Source: Marinospirillum sp. (lineage in GTDB: Bacteria; Pseudomonadota; Gammaproteobacteria; Pseudomonadales; Halomonadaceae). From it: a stretch of DNA of 9,365 nt. Within the stretch, counting starts at the first letter, position 1; the number at the start of each line of letters is the position of its first letter. The position numbers and the translations under genes were made by a program. This document shows positions 1 to 6,109 of the stretch, piece by piece. The DNA lies in contig SKOQ01000029.1 of assembly GCA_007119985.1 (NCBI GenBank), forward strand, positions 1 to 9,365, in the 5' to 3' direction. The notes beneath the pieces were generated by a model, which worked only from the letters and a program-made list of their open reading frames with translations, made no database searches and was not told where the DNA came from.

Positions 1-138
1 ATCATAGCCAGCTAAAGGTGGCATGATGACTTCTGCCCAAATAGGCGCGTTTAAACTCTCTCTTGCCTTCAGCGATTGGATTGCATAGTGGCGACCTGCA
101 AAAAAAAGACTGACCGGCGTGTGGCCTTGGCTGAACAT
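1..138 (-). CDS. Partial VgrG-like type VI secretion tip protein (N-terminus only)
   Basis: Reading leftward from ATG at 138-136, an open frame of 46 codons reaches base 1 without a stop, so only the N-terminus is in the window. The start is well supported: AAAGGA lies 8 bases upstream (152-147 on the minus strand) and an in-frame TAA sits four codons before that ATG. The visible protein begins MFSQGHTPVSLFF and contains RHYAIQSLKARESLNAP followed by WAEVIMPPLAGYD. A short beta-strand, then a 'xxRESLNxPxxxEV' turn, is the pattern at the start of VgrG/gp27-like proteins, where GxESLSxPFxFxVEL is usual. VgrG trimers form the puncture tip of the type VI secretion system and carry effectors. Family assignment rests on this short stretch only; another phage-tail-like or unrelated protein is possible. 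It is divergent from dsbD, with the palindromic element between them. Confidence 0.5.
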   Translation of the reverse strand, partial: MFSQGHTPVSLFFAGRHYAIQSLKARESLNAPIWAEVIMPPLAGYD

Positions 139-362
139 AGAGTTAATCCTTTAACACAAATAAGAAGTCGTAAAAATACATTTTCATTACGACTAAAATC
201 GGAGTTCAATATATTTAAACGAAGCAGAAACATCAAGGGCCATGAAGATGCACCCAACACACATCAAATAGAAAAAACCATTTATAAATGACGATTATTA
301 AAATCTTGATGGCTTTTTCAGTAGCTCTAAAACATATGGATCCGCTAGAAAAAGAAACCTAG
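139..362. other. AT-rich spacer upstream of the minus-strand gene
   Basis: These 224 bases are noticeably richer in A and T than the housekeeping genes to the right. They form the 5' flank of the minus-strand VgrG-like gene and must hold its promoter, but I see no convincing -35/-10 pair. Short open frames on both strands here have no ribosome binding site, no recognisable motif, and overlap the start of the VgrG-like gene, so I do not call them genes. The composition fits an accessory-region boundary. Confidence 0.5.
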
Positions 363-502
363 GGAACCTCTGATCAACGTTAAGAGCGCAGGTCAGGCAA
401 GACGAAATTGATCGAAAAAGCGGAGTTTACAAGGAGTAAATGAGCATTTTGAGACCAATTTCAACGCAGTATCACCAAGCGCAATAGTTAATCAGAGGCT
501 TC
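363..502. mobile_element. 140-bp palindromic MITE-like element, IS5-type ends
   Basis: The ends are inverted repeats: GGAACCTCTGATCAAC at 363-378 matches the reverse complement of 487-502 at 13 of 16 positions. CTAG lies directly outside each end (359-362 and 503-506), the kind of 4-bp target duplication known for IS5-group elements, which favour YTAR sites. CTAG is its own reverse complement, so it could also be an extension of the repeat. The interior is palindromic too: GTTTAC (425-430), a 5-base loop (431-435) and GTAAAT (436-441) sit exactly at the element's midpoint. GAAATTGATC (403-412) pairs with the GAGACCAATTTC stretch at about 461-472. The whole unit could fold into one long imperfect hairpin. 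No open frame of useful length is present, so it would be non-autonomous, moved by a transposase elsewhere. Confidence 0.7.
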
Positions 503-526
503 CTAGCATCGCCCCAGCAGGAACTT

Positions 527-555
527 TTGCTCTGCTGAGGAGTCCAGCTTAAGAT
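527..555 (+). promoter_or_regulatory. Possible sigma70 promoter of dsbD
   Basis: TTGCTC (527-532) and TAAGAT (550-555) are 17 bases apart, matching the sigma70 hexamers at 3 of 6 and 4 of 6 positions. They lie between the palindromic element and dsbD, leaving a leader of roughly 25 bases. A small dyad, CAGCAG (515-520) with CTGCTG (532-537), overlaps the -35 region. The match is weak, and the promoter is inferred from position as much as from sequence. Confidence 0.3.
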
Positions 556-585
556 ACGCCCTCGCCACCTTCTTCTGGCTGTTGA

Positions 586-2508
586 ATGGATAATCTGATG
601 ACCCCAACCCTCTTCTCAACTTCTACACGCTGGCTCCGACTCGGTTTGATGCTCTTCAGTCTGCTGCTGATCACCCTTGCTGAAGCACAAGCCTCTGCAT
701 GGAACAACAATACGCCAGGGCGCTTTTCGTCCTGGCTGAGCAATAGCAGCAGCCCACAATTCTTGCCCGCTGAGCAGGCCTTTCAACCTGAAGCCTGGAT
801 TGAGGGCCGCCAAGTCTTTGTGCGCTGGAGCATCGAGCCCGGCTACTACCTTTATCAACATAGCCTCGCCTTAGAAAGCGACGCGGACAGCCTGTGGCAG
901 CTCGGCGAGTTGAGCTATGCGCCCAGCATAGCGCATCATGACGAATACTTTGGCGAGAGCCAGGTCTACTATCAGCAGGCAGAGATTCGCGCCGAACTTC
1001 TGCCGCAACAAGCAGATCTGGCAGCTGACCAACCTATCGAGATCACACTGCGCTACCAAGGCTGTGCGGATGCTGGACTCTGCTATCCACCTCAGCAGCA
1101 GCGCCTCAGTCTTGCCTCCAGCGGCTTTGCCCCTGGTGCCAGCCTGCAGGTTTTTGCAGCCAGCGAGTCGGTCTCCAGTCCACGCGCAGCCCCACCAAGC
1201 AATACCAGCAGCCAACTAACGGAGCGTCTGGCCTCGAGTTCTGCCTGGGTGATTGTGGCGGTTTTTGTACTGGCTGGCTTAGCCTTAACCTTCACCCCTT
1301 GCGTTCTGCCAATGCTGCCTATTCTGAGCGCGATCATTCTTGGCAAGGGCGAAAATCAGACACCCCCTTCTGCACGCCGTGGATTTTTGCTTTCCAGCGC
1401 TTATGTCTTGGGGATGGCGCTCACCTATGCCCTAATTGGCTGGCTGGTCGGCTGGTTTGGTGCCGGACTCAACCTGCAAGCCACCCTGCAATCACCTTGG
1501 CTGTTGATTCCTTTTGCACTGCTTTTTGTGTTGCTCGCGCTGGCGATGTTTGGTGTGTGGCAACTGCGCCTACCCGACTGGCTTGATCAACGCTTACAAG
1601 CACTTCAACAGCCCCGTGGCTCCACCTTTTTTCATGTTGCGCTGATGGGGGCCATCTCAACACTGGTCGTCTCACCCTGTCTGACCGCACCCTTGGCGGG
1701 GGCGCTGGCCTTTATTGCTGCAACTGGTCAAGCCACCACAGGGGCACTGGCCTTATTTGCGATGGGGCTGGGCATGGGGATTCCGCTGATCATCACCGGC
1801 ACTTTTGGCGCACGCTGGCTGCCCAAAGCAGGTGCATGGATGAATCAAGTCAAACATTTCTTTGGCTTCTTACTGCTGGTTGTCGCGCTCTGGCTGGTTG
1901 ACCGCTTGCTGCCACCAAGCGTATCGCTGATCGCCTGGGGGGTTCTCCTTCTGGCCGCTGCCTTGGCTTTGGGTGCCCTGCACTGGCAGCAAAGACAAGG
2001 CTGGGCCTTGGTCCGCTTGACGCTGGCCATCAGCCTGCTGGTGTATGCCCTCAGCCTCATGATCGGCGGTCTATCAGGAAGCCAAAGCCTGCTACAGCCT
2101 TTAGCGAGCCTACAGCCCGCTTCAGTCACCAACTCAACAGCCTCTGCGCCCACCCCCCGACTGAACAGTCTTGATCAGCTAGAACAGCTCATCAGCCAGC
2201 AGGCAGATCAAATGTTGCTGATTGATTTTTATGCTGACTGGTGTATTTCATGTCGGATTATGGACACGCAGGTGTTTCCACAACCTGAGATCCAAGAGCA
2301 GCTTAATCACATTCAACGCGTGAAGTTTGACCTGACCCAGATCGATCCTGACACCCGCCAGTGGCTACAAGAATACGGGGTTTTTGGCCCCCCCACGTTT
2401 ATGTTCTTCTATCAGGGTGAAGAGTGGCGTGATTGGCGACTGGTCGGAGAAATGAACACACGCGAACTCAGCGCACATCTTCAAGCTTTAAATCAAGCGT
2501 GGCGTTAA
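586..2508 (+). CDS. dsbD: Thiol:disulfide interchange protein DsbD (DipZ)
   Basis: An inner-membrane reductase that takes electrons from cytoplasmic thioredoxin and passes them to periplasmic DsbC, DsbG and cytochrome c maturation thiols. All three parts are visible in 640 residues. A signal peptide (to about residue 38, ending AQASA) leads to the periplasmic alpha domain with CADAGLC holding Cys160 and Cys166. A multi-helix membrane beta domain (about 220-500) has Cys239 in TFTPCVLPMLP and Cys365 in VVSPCLTAPLAG. The C-terminal thioredoxin-like gamma domain has the WCISC active site (Cys553, Cys556) and the cis-proline loop GPPTF at 601-605. All six catalytic cysteines are present. ATG 586 has no clear ribosome binding site; ATG 598 (MTPTLF) would serve the signal peptide equally well. 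A hairpin-rich gap separates it from aroQ. Confidence 0.97.
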   Translation: MDNLMTPTLFSTSTRWLRLGLMLFSLLLITLAEAQASAWNNNTPGRFSSWLSNSSSPQFLPAEQAFQPEAWIEGRQVFVRWSIEPGYYLYQHSLALESDADSLWQLGELSYAPSIAHHDEYFGESQVYYQQAEIRAELLPQQADLAADQPIEITLRYQGCADAGLCYPPQQQRLSLASSGFAPGASLQVFAASESVSSPRAAPPSNTSSQLTERLASSSAWVIVAVFVLAGLALTFTPCVLPMLPILSAIILGKGENQTPPSARRGFLLSSAYVLGMALTYALIGWLVGWFGAGLNLQATLQSPWLLIPFALLFVLLALAMFGVWQLRLPDWLDQRLQALQQPRGSTFFHVALMGAISTLVVSPCLTAPLAGALAFIAATGQATTGALALFAMGLGMGIPLIITGTFGARWLPKAGAWMNQVKHFFGFLLLVVALWLVDRLLPPSVSLIAWGVLLLAAALALGALHWQQRQGWALVRLTLAISLLVYALSLMIGGLSGSQSLLQPLASLQPASVTNSTASAPTPRLNSLDQLEQLISQQADQMLLIDFYADWCISCRIMDTQVFPQPEIQEQLNHIQRVKFDLTQIDPDTRQWLQEYGVFGPPTFMFFYQGEEWRDWRLVGEMNTRELSAHLQALNQAWR

Positions 2509-2609
2509 ACCACACGAGGAGCAGCATCTGCTGCTGCGAAATCCAGCAAACGGGCGTTTAAATTCGCAAAAAAGTCGAGAAACTGTCATCGATGCCTAGA
2601 CAAAAAGTG

Positions 2610-2650
2610 CGACTTTAGGCACACTTTATTGAATCTGCTGCCTAAAGTCG
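2610..2650 (+). promoter_or_regulatory. 12-bp hairpin overlapping the aroQ-proximal terminator (possible antiterminator)
   Basis: CGACTTTAGGCA (2610-2621) is the exact reverse complement of TGCCTAAAGTCG (2639-2650), giving a 12-bp perfect stem with a 17-base loop. Its right arm contains the left arm of the terminator that follows (from 2644), so both cannot form at once. TGCCTA at 2593-2598 could also pair with TAGGCA at 2616-2621, which would free the right arm. The layout resembles an attenuator, but no ligand domain or coding leader peptide explains it, so control of aroQ is inference. Confidence 0.45.
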
Positions 2651-2667
2651 TCTTTGACGGCTTTTTT
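2644..2667 (+). terminator. Intrinsic terminator between dsbD and aroQ
   Basis: AAAGTCGTC (2644-2652), loop TTT and GACGGCTTT (2656-2664) form a 9-bp stem with one G-U pair. The run of six T at 2662-2667 continues into CTTTCT. This is a typical rho-independent terminator and would end dsbD transcripts before aroQ. It shares bases with the upstream 12-bp hairpin. A further small dyad, AGCAGC/GCTGCT at 2520-2535, sits just after the dsbD stop but has no T run. Confidence 0.7.
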
Positions 2668-2746
2668 CTTTCTAAAGGCAGACTATCGCAGCATTTTTTT
2701 ACACTTTATTGCATTTAACCCCTGGTTTCTGAGCGCCGCCTTCACC

Positions 2747-3199
2747 ATGACTAAAATTCTGTTATTACAAGGCCCTAACCTCAATCTCCTTGGCACGCGT
2801 GAGCCAACCATTTATGGCAGCGAAACGCTAGAAGCCATCCATCTGCGCTTACAACACCAAGCCTTGATGCTGGGCATGCAACTCGAATGCTATCAAAGTA
2901 ATGCTGAGCATCTGCTGCTTGAGAAAGTCCATCAAGCCCGCGCAGAGCAGGTCGATTTTATTCTGATCAATCCAGCCGCGTTCACTCACACCAGCGTAGC
3001 ACTACGCGATGCACTGGCCGGCGTGGGTATCCCTTTTATTGAAATCCACCTGTCTAATGTCCATGCGCGCGAGCCGTTTCGGCGCCATTCTTATTTTTCA
3101 GATCTTGCTGAGGGCGTGATTTGCGGTCTCGGCAGTCTAGGCTATGACCTGGCCTTACAAGCCGCGCATCAGCGCTGCGAGCAACACATTGCATCTTAA
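2747..3199 (+). CDS. aroQ: Type II 3-dehydroquinate dehydratase AroQ
   Basis: Catalyses dehydration of 3-dehydroquinate to 3-dehydroshikimate, step three of the shikimate pathway, as a cytosolic dodecamer of small flavodoxin-like subunits. The 150-residue protein has the family signature GPNLNLLGTREPTIYG (9-24) with Arg18 and the catalytic Tyr23. Also visible are INPAAFTHTS (74-83) with Asn75, and HLSNVHARE (101-109) with catalytic His101, followed by FRRHS (111-115). ATG 2747 gives the normal N-terminus (MTKILLLQGPN). The in-frame TTG at 2654 would start inside the terminator and add 31 unrelated residues, so I reject it. No strong ribosome binding site precedes 2747. accB starts 34 bases after the stop and may be cotranscribed. 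Type II enzymes are typical of Pseudomonas relatives, whereas E. coli uses type I AroD. Confidence 0.97.
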   Translation: MTKILLLQGPNLNLLGTREPTIYGSETLEAIHLRLQHQALMLGMQLECYQSNAEHLLLEKVHQARAEQVDFILINPAAFTHTSVALRDALAGVGIPFIEIHLSNVHAREPFRRHSYFSDLAEGVICGLGSLGYDLALQAAHQRCEQHIAS

Positions 3200-3233
3200 T
3201 TTATAACTAATGATCATTGCAGAGAGTTAAAAA

Positions 3234-3680
3234 ATGGATATTCGTAAAGTCAAAAAACTGATTGAACTCCTTGAAGAGTCCAATATTAGCGAAATCGAGA
3301 TCAAAGAAGGCGAAGAAGCGGTGCGGATTAGCCGCTATAGTGCGCCACCCGCTGCACCCTACTATGCACCCGCTCCGGCGCCTGTTGCGGCCCCAGCAGT
3401 GGCGCCTGCCGCTCCCGCGGTTGAAGCCAGCACCCCTGTCGCCAGCGGCCATCAAGTCCTTTCTCCGATGGTCGGTACCTTCTACCGCTCACCTGCCCCT
3501 GGCGCCAGCGCTTTTATTGAAGTCGGCAAGGCTGTTAAAAAAGGCGACACCCTGTGCATCGTTGAAGCCATGAAAATGATGAACCAGATCGAAGCCGACA
3601 AAGATGGGGTTGTCGAAGCCATTCTGGTGGAAGATGGACAGCCTGTTGAGTTTGACCAGCCACTTGTTGTCTTGGTTTAA
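3234..3680 (+). CDS. accB: Biotin carboxyl carrier protein of acetyl-CoA carboxylase (BCCP)
   Basis: Carries the covalently bound biotin that shuttles carboxylate from biotin carboxylase (AccC) to the carboxyltransferase (AccA/AccD), making malonyl-CoA for fatty acid synthesis. The 148-residue protein has the usual three parts. The N-terminal segment MDIRKVKKLIELLEES is followed by an acidic patch (1-36). A mobile Ala/Pro-rich linker spans about 37-70. The biotinyl domain spans about 74-148, with the 'thumb' region SPMVGTFYRSPAPGASAF and the biotinylation motif EAMKM, Lys114 being the attachment site. ATG 3234 has AGAGAG 7 bases upstream. accC follows after 65 bases, the usual accBC pairing. 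An AATGATCATT palindrome at 3209-3218 lies in the short gap after aroQ; no clear separate promoter was seen. Confidence 0.99.
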   Translation: MDIRKVKKLIELLEESNISEIEIKEGEEAVRISRYSAPPAAPYYAPAPAPVAAPAVAPAAPAVEASTPVASGHQVLSPMVGTFYRSPAPGASAFIEVGKAVKKGDTLCIVEAMKMMNQIEADKDGVVEAILVEDGQPVEFDQPLVVLV

Positions 3681-3712
3681 GCTGCCACTCAACTGTCTTT
3701 CCATCTTGCTGC

Positions 3713-3732
3713 TGCGGCATTTCGGTGCCGCA
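3713..3732 (+). promoter_or_regulatory. Hairpin with UUCG-type loop next to the accC ribosome binding site
   Basis: TGCGGCAT (3713-3720) pairs with GTGCCGCA (3725-3732) through seven Watson-Crick pairs and a closing U-G, leaving a TTCG tetraloop. It has no T tract, so it is not a terminator. It ends two bases before GAGGGA (3735-3740), the accC Shine-Dalgarno sequence. It may protect the accB message from 3' decay or set accC translation relative to accB; either role is inference. Confidence 0.55.
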
Positions 3733-3734
3733 TC

Positions 3735-3740
3735 GAGGGA
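3735..3740 (+). promoter_or_regulatory. Shine-Dalgarno sequence fixing the accC start
   Basis: GAGGGA lies five bases before ATG 3746. It decides against the in-frame GTG at 3725, which lies inside the upstream hairpin and would add seven residues absent from the family. Confidence 0.75.
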
Positions 3741-3745
3741 TCACC

Positions 3746-5086
3746 ATGCTTGAAAAAGTCGTTATTGCCAACCGCGGTGAAATTGCGCTGCGCATCCTTC
3801 GCGCCTGCCGTGAGCTTGGCATCAAAACTGTCGCCGTCCATTCCAAAGCGGATCGTGATTTAATGCATGTCCGCCTAGCTGATGAAGCGGTGTGTATCGG
3901 CCCAGCCCCTTCGGCTCAATCCTATCTGAACATTCCTGCGCTGATTGCTGCCTGCGAAGTCACGGATGCCACGGCCATTCACCCTGGCTACGGCTTCTTA
4001 GCAGAAAATGCTGATTTTGCAGAGCAGGTCGAGCGTTCTGGTTTTATTTTTATTGGCCCCAAGGCAGAAACCATCCGCTTAATGGGCGATAAAGTTTCTG
4101 CGATTGCCGCCATGAAAAAAGCAGGCGTGCCCACCGTCCCTGGTTCCGACGGCCCACTGCCCGATGATGGCGATTACATCCTCAAGATGGCGCGCAAAAT
4201 CGGTCTGCCGGTGATTATCAAAGCCGCTGCTGGTGGTGGTGGACGCGGTATGCGTGTGGTCCATACTGAAGGCGCGCTGTTGAATGCTGTACATGTCACC
4301 AAAACCGAAGCCAAGGCCGCTTTTGGCGATGGCACGGTCTATATGGAGAAGTTCCTTGAGAACCCTCGTCATGTTGAGGTGCAGGTTTTGGCAGATGGCC
4401 AAGGCAATGCCGTACACCTTTATGACCGTGATTGCTCCTTGCAGCGCCGTCATCAAAAGGTTATTGAGGAAGCGCCAGCCCCCCTATTAGATGAAGAAGC
4501 ACGTCGTCAGGTACTCAAAGCCTGTGTAGAAGCCTGTAAAACCATCAACTATCGTGGCGCAGGCACCTTTGAGTTCCTCTACGAAGATGGACGCTTCTAT
4601 TTTATCGAGATGAATACCCGTGTGCAGGTAGAGCATCCAGTGACGGAGATGGTCACTGGTGTGGATATCGTCAAGGAGCAATTGATGATTGCCTCGGGTC
4701 AGCCTTTGCGCCTACGCCAAGAGAACATCCAAGTGATGGGCCATGCTTTTGAGTGCCGGATTAACGCCGAAGACCCGAAAAGCTTCCTTCCTTCTCCTGG
4801 TAAGATCACGCTGTTTCATGCGCCTGGTGGCTTGGGTGTGCGTATGGATTCGCATATCTACAGCGGCTACACCGTTCCGCCTCACTATGACTCGTTGATT
4901 GGCAAGCTGATCACCTGGGGCGTGGATCGTGAAGCTGCGCTCACCCGTATGCGTGGCTCTTTAGACGAACTGCTGGTCGAAGGGATCAAAACCAATACCG
5001 ATCTGCATAAAGATCTAGTACGGGATACCCATTTTGAACGAGGTGGCGTCAATATCCACTATCTGGAGAAGAAGCTGAGCCTCTAG
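3746..5086 (+). CDS. accC: Biotin carboxylase subunit of acetyl-CoA carboxylase
   Basis: Carboxylates the biotin on AccB using ATP and bicarbonate, the first half-reaction of acetyl-CoA carboxylase in the cytosol. The protein has 446 residues, against 449 in E. coli, and the N-terminus MLEKVVIANRGEIALRI is the family's own. ATP-grasp features are all in place: Lys116 (GDKVSA), Lys159 and the glycine-rich loop AAAGGGGRGMR (161-171), His209, RRHQKVIEE (234-242), Glu276, Glu288, Asn290 and Arg292 (IEMNTRVQVEH), and Arg338 (ECRINAED). These fall at the same numbers as the known E. coli catalytic and nucleotide-binding residues, so it should be active. The start is set by GAGGGA at 3735-3740. It sits downstream of accB and is closed by a strong terminator 25 bases after the stop. 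Confidence 0.99.
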   Translation: MLEKVVIANRGEIALRILRACRELGIKTVAVHSKADRDLMHVRLADEAVCIGPAPSAQSYLNIPALIAACEVTDATAIHPGYGFLAENADFAEQVERSGFIFIGPKAETIRLMGDKVSAIAAMKKAGVPTVPGSDGPLPDDGDYILKMARKIGLPVIIKAAAGGGGRGMRVVHTEGALLNAVHVTKTEAKAAFGDGTVYMEKFLENPRHVEVQVLADGQGNAVHLYDRDCSLQRRHQKVIEEAPAPLLDEEARRQVLKACVEACKTINYRGAGTFEFLYEDGRFYFIEMNTRVQVEHPVTEMVTGVDIVKEQLMIASGQPLRLRQENIQVMGHAFECRINAEDPKSFLPSPGKITLFHAPGGLGVRMDSHIYSGYTVPPHYDSLIGKLITWGVDREAALTRMRGSLDELLVEGIKTNTDLHKDLVRDTHFERGGVNIHYLEKKLSL

Positions 5087-5110
5087 GCTAAGCTTGCCCT
5101 TTTCCATCCG

Positions 5111-5150
5111 CTGCCTGTCTGGTCATCATGCCAGCAGGCAGTTTTTCTTT
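5111..5150 (+). terminator. Intrinsic terminator after accC
   Basis: CTGCCTG (5111-5117) and CTGG (5119-5122) pair with CCAG (5131-5134) and CAGGCAG (5135-5141). This gives an 11-bp stem with one bulged T and an 8-base loop, followed by TTTTTCTTT. It should end the accBC transcript. prmA, whose start lies 34 bases beyond, then needs read-through or its own promoter, and I could not identify one. Confidence 0.8.
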
Positions 5151-5183
5151 AATGCCCCTCTGTTGCTGAAAGGAACCTCTTCC

Positions 5184-6092
5184 ATGTCCTGGCTACAAAT
5201 CAAAACCCTGATCCACCCTGAGCAAGCAGAAGCCCTAGAAACTTGGCTGCTCGAAGCAGGGGCCTGCGCCATCACCCTTACTGATGCCGAAGACAATCCG
5301 GTTTTTGAGCCCATCCGTGGCACCACACCTTTGTGGCAGCTAACACAACTGACCGGCCTCTATGATGGCGCGATGGATATAGACCGCCTGCAGCAGGCTT
5401 TGGCCGCAGACTGGGCTGAGCGTTTTGCCGATCAACCTCAGCCGCAACTGCATGTCGAGATTTTGGAAGACAAGGATTGGATTCGCGAGTGGATGGATTC
5501 CTTCCATCCCCTGCAAATGGGCGCGCGCCTATGGGTTGTGCCTAGCTGGAGAACCGCACCTGAACCTGAGGCCGTCAACCTGATTCTTGATCCAGGTCTG
5601 GCTTTTGGCACCGGCACCCATCCGACAACTGCGCTCTGCCTGCAATGGCTGGACGGTCTGGATTTACGCAACAAAAGTCTGCTTGATTTTGGTTGCGGCT
5701 CTGGCATTCTTGGTATCGCAGGTTTACTGCTCGGTGCAGATCAAGCGTGGGGGATTGATATCGACCCACAGGCCCTGCAAGCCAGCCACAGTAATGCTGA
5801 GCGCAATCAAATCGATCTAGCACGTTTTCCGGTTTACTTTCCGGAACAAGCACCACAAGTGGCCTGTGATGTGTTAGTCGCCAATATTCTTGCTGGGCCA
5901 CTGATTGATCTTGCCCCCTTATTGGCCAAGCAGGTCAAAAACGGTGGATTGATGGCGCTTTCTGGTATTCTGGCGCATCAAGCTGAAGCAGTCAGCCAAG
6001 CCTATCAGCCTTGGTTCGATCTTGATCCGCTTCAGGAGCGCGACGGCTGGGTTCGCATCACAGGAACACGGCGCGCTGAACAAGACTCTTAA
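5184..6092 (+). CDS. prmA: Ribosomal protein L11 methyltransferase
   Basis: A SAM-dependent enzyme that trimethylates ribosomal protein L11 on the alpha-amino group and lysine side chains; in E. coli it is dispensable. The 302-residue protein (E. coli 293) starts MSWLQIKTLIHPEQAEAL, the small substrate-recognition domain. The Rossmann methyltransferase domain follows: FGTGTHPTT (141-149), SAM-binding DFGCGSGILGIAG (168-180), GIDIDPQAL (190-198) with the acidic ribose-binding residue, and the VANILAGPL loop (232-240). ATG 5184 has AAAGGA 9 bases upstream (5169-5174). An in-frame TTG at 5094 lies before and runs through the accBC terminator, so it is rejected. The zinc-ribbon gene begins 17 bases after the stop, indicating cotranscription. 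Confidence 0.98.
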   Translation: MSWLQIKTLIHPEQAEALETWLLEAGACAITLTDAEDNPVFEPIRGTTPLWQLTQLTGLYDGAMDIDRLQQALAADWAERFADQPQPQLHVEILEDKDWIREWMDSFHPLQMGARLWVVPSWRTAPEPEAVNLILDPGLAFGTGTHPTTALCLQWLDGLDLRNKSLLDFGCGSGILGIAGLLLGADQAWGIDIDPQALQASHSNAERNQIDLARFPVYFPEQAPQVACDVLVANILAGPLIDLAPLLAKQVKNGGLMALSGILAHQAEAVSQAYQPWFDLDPLQERDGWVRITGTRRAEQDS

Positions 6093-6109
6093 CCCAACAG
6101 AGACGAGAT

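Noticed and set aside
76..291. Plus-strand 71-codon frame in the AT-rich left region
   Set aside because: It overlaps the better supported VgrG-like start on the other strand, has no Shine-Dalgarno sequence, and its sequence is basic and featureless.
515..540. CAGCAG/CTGCTG dyad as a terminator before dsbD
   Set aside because: The stem is only about 6 bp and no T run follows on either strand. At most it overlaps a weak promoter.
2592..2618. Eight-codon frame (MPRQKVRL) as a leader peptide for an aroQ attenuator
   Set aside because: It has no good ribosome binding site and no Phe, Tyr or Trp codons that would link it to aromatic amino acid supply. It probably arises by chance, so I keep only the RNA pairing as an observation.
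2654..2746. Upstream TTG start extending AroQ by 31 residues
   Set aside because: It begins in the loop of the intrinsic terminator, and the added residues match nothing in the family. ATG 2747 gives the standard N-terminus.
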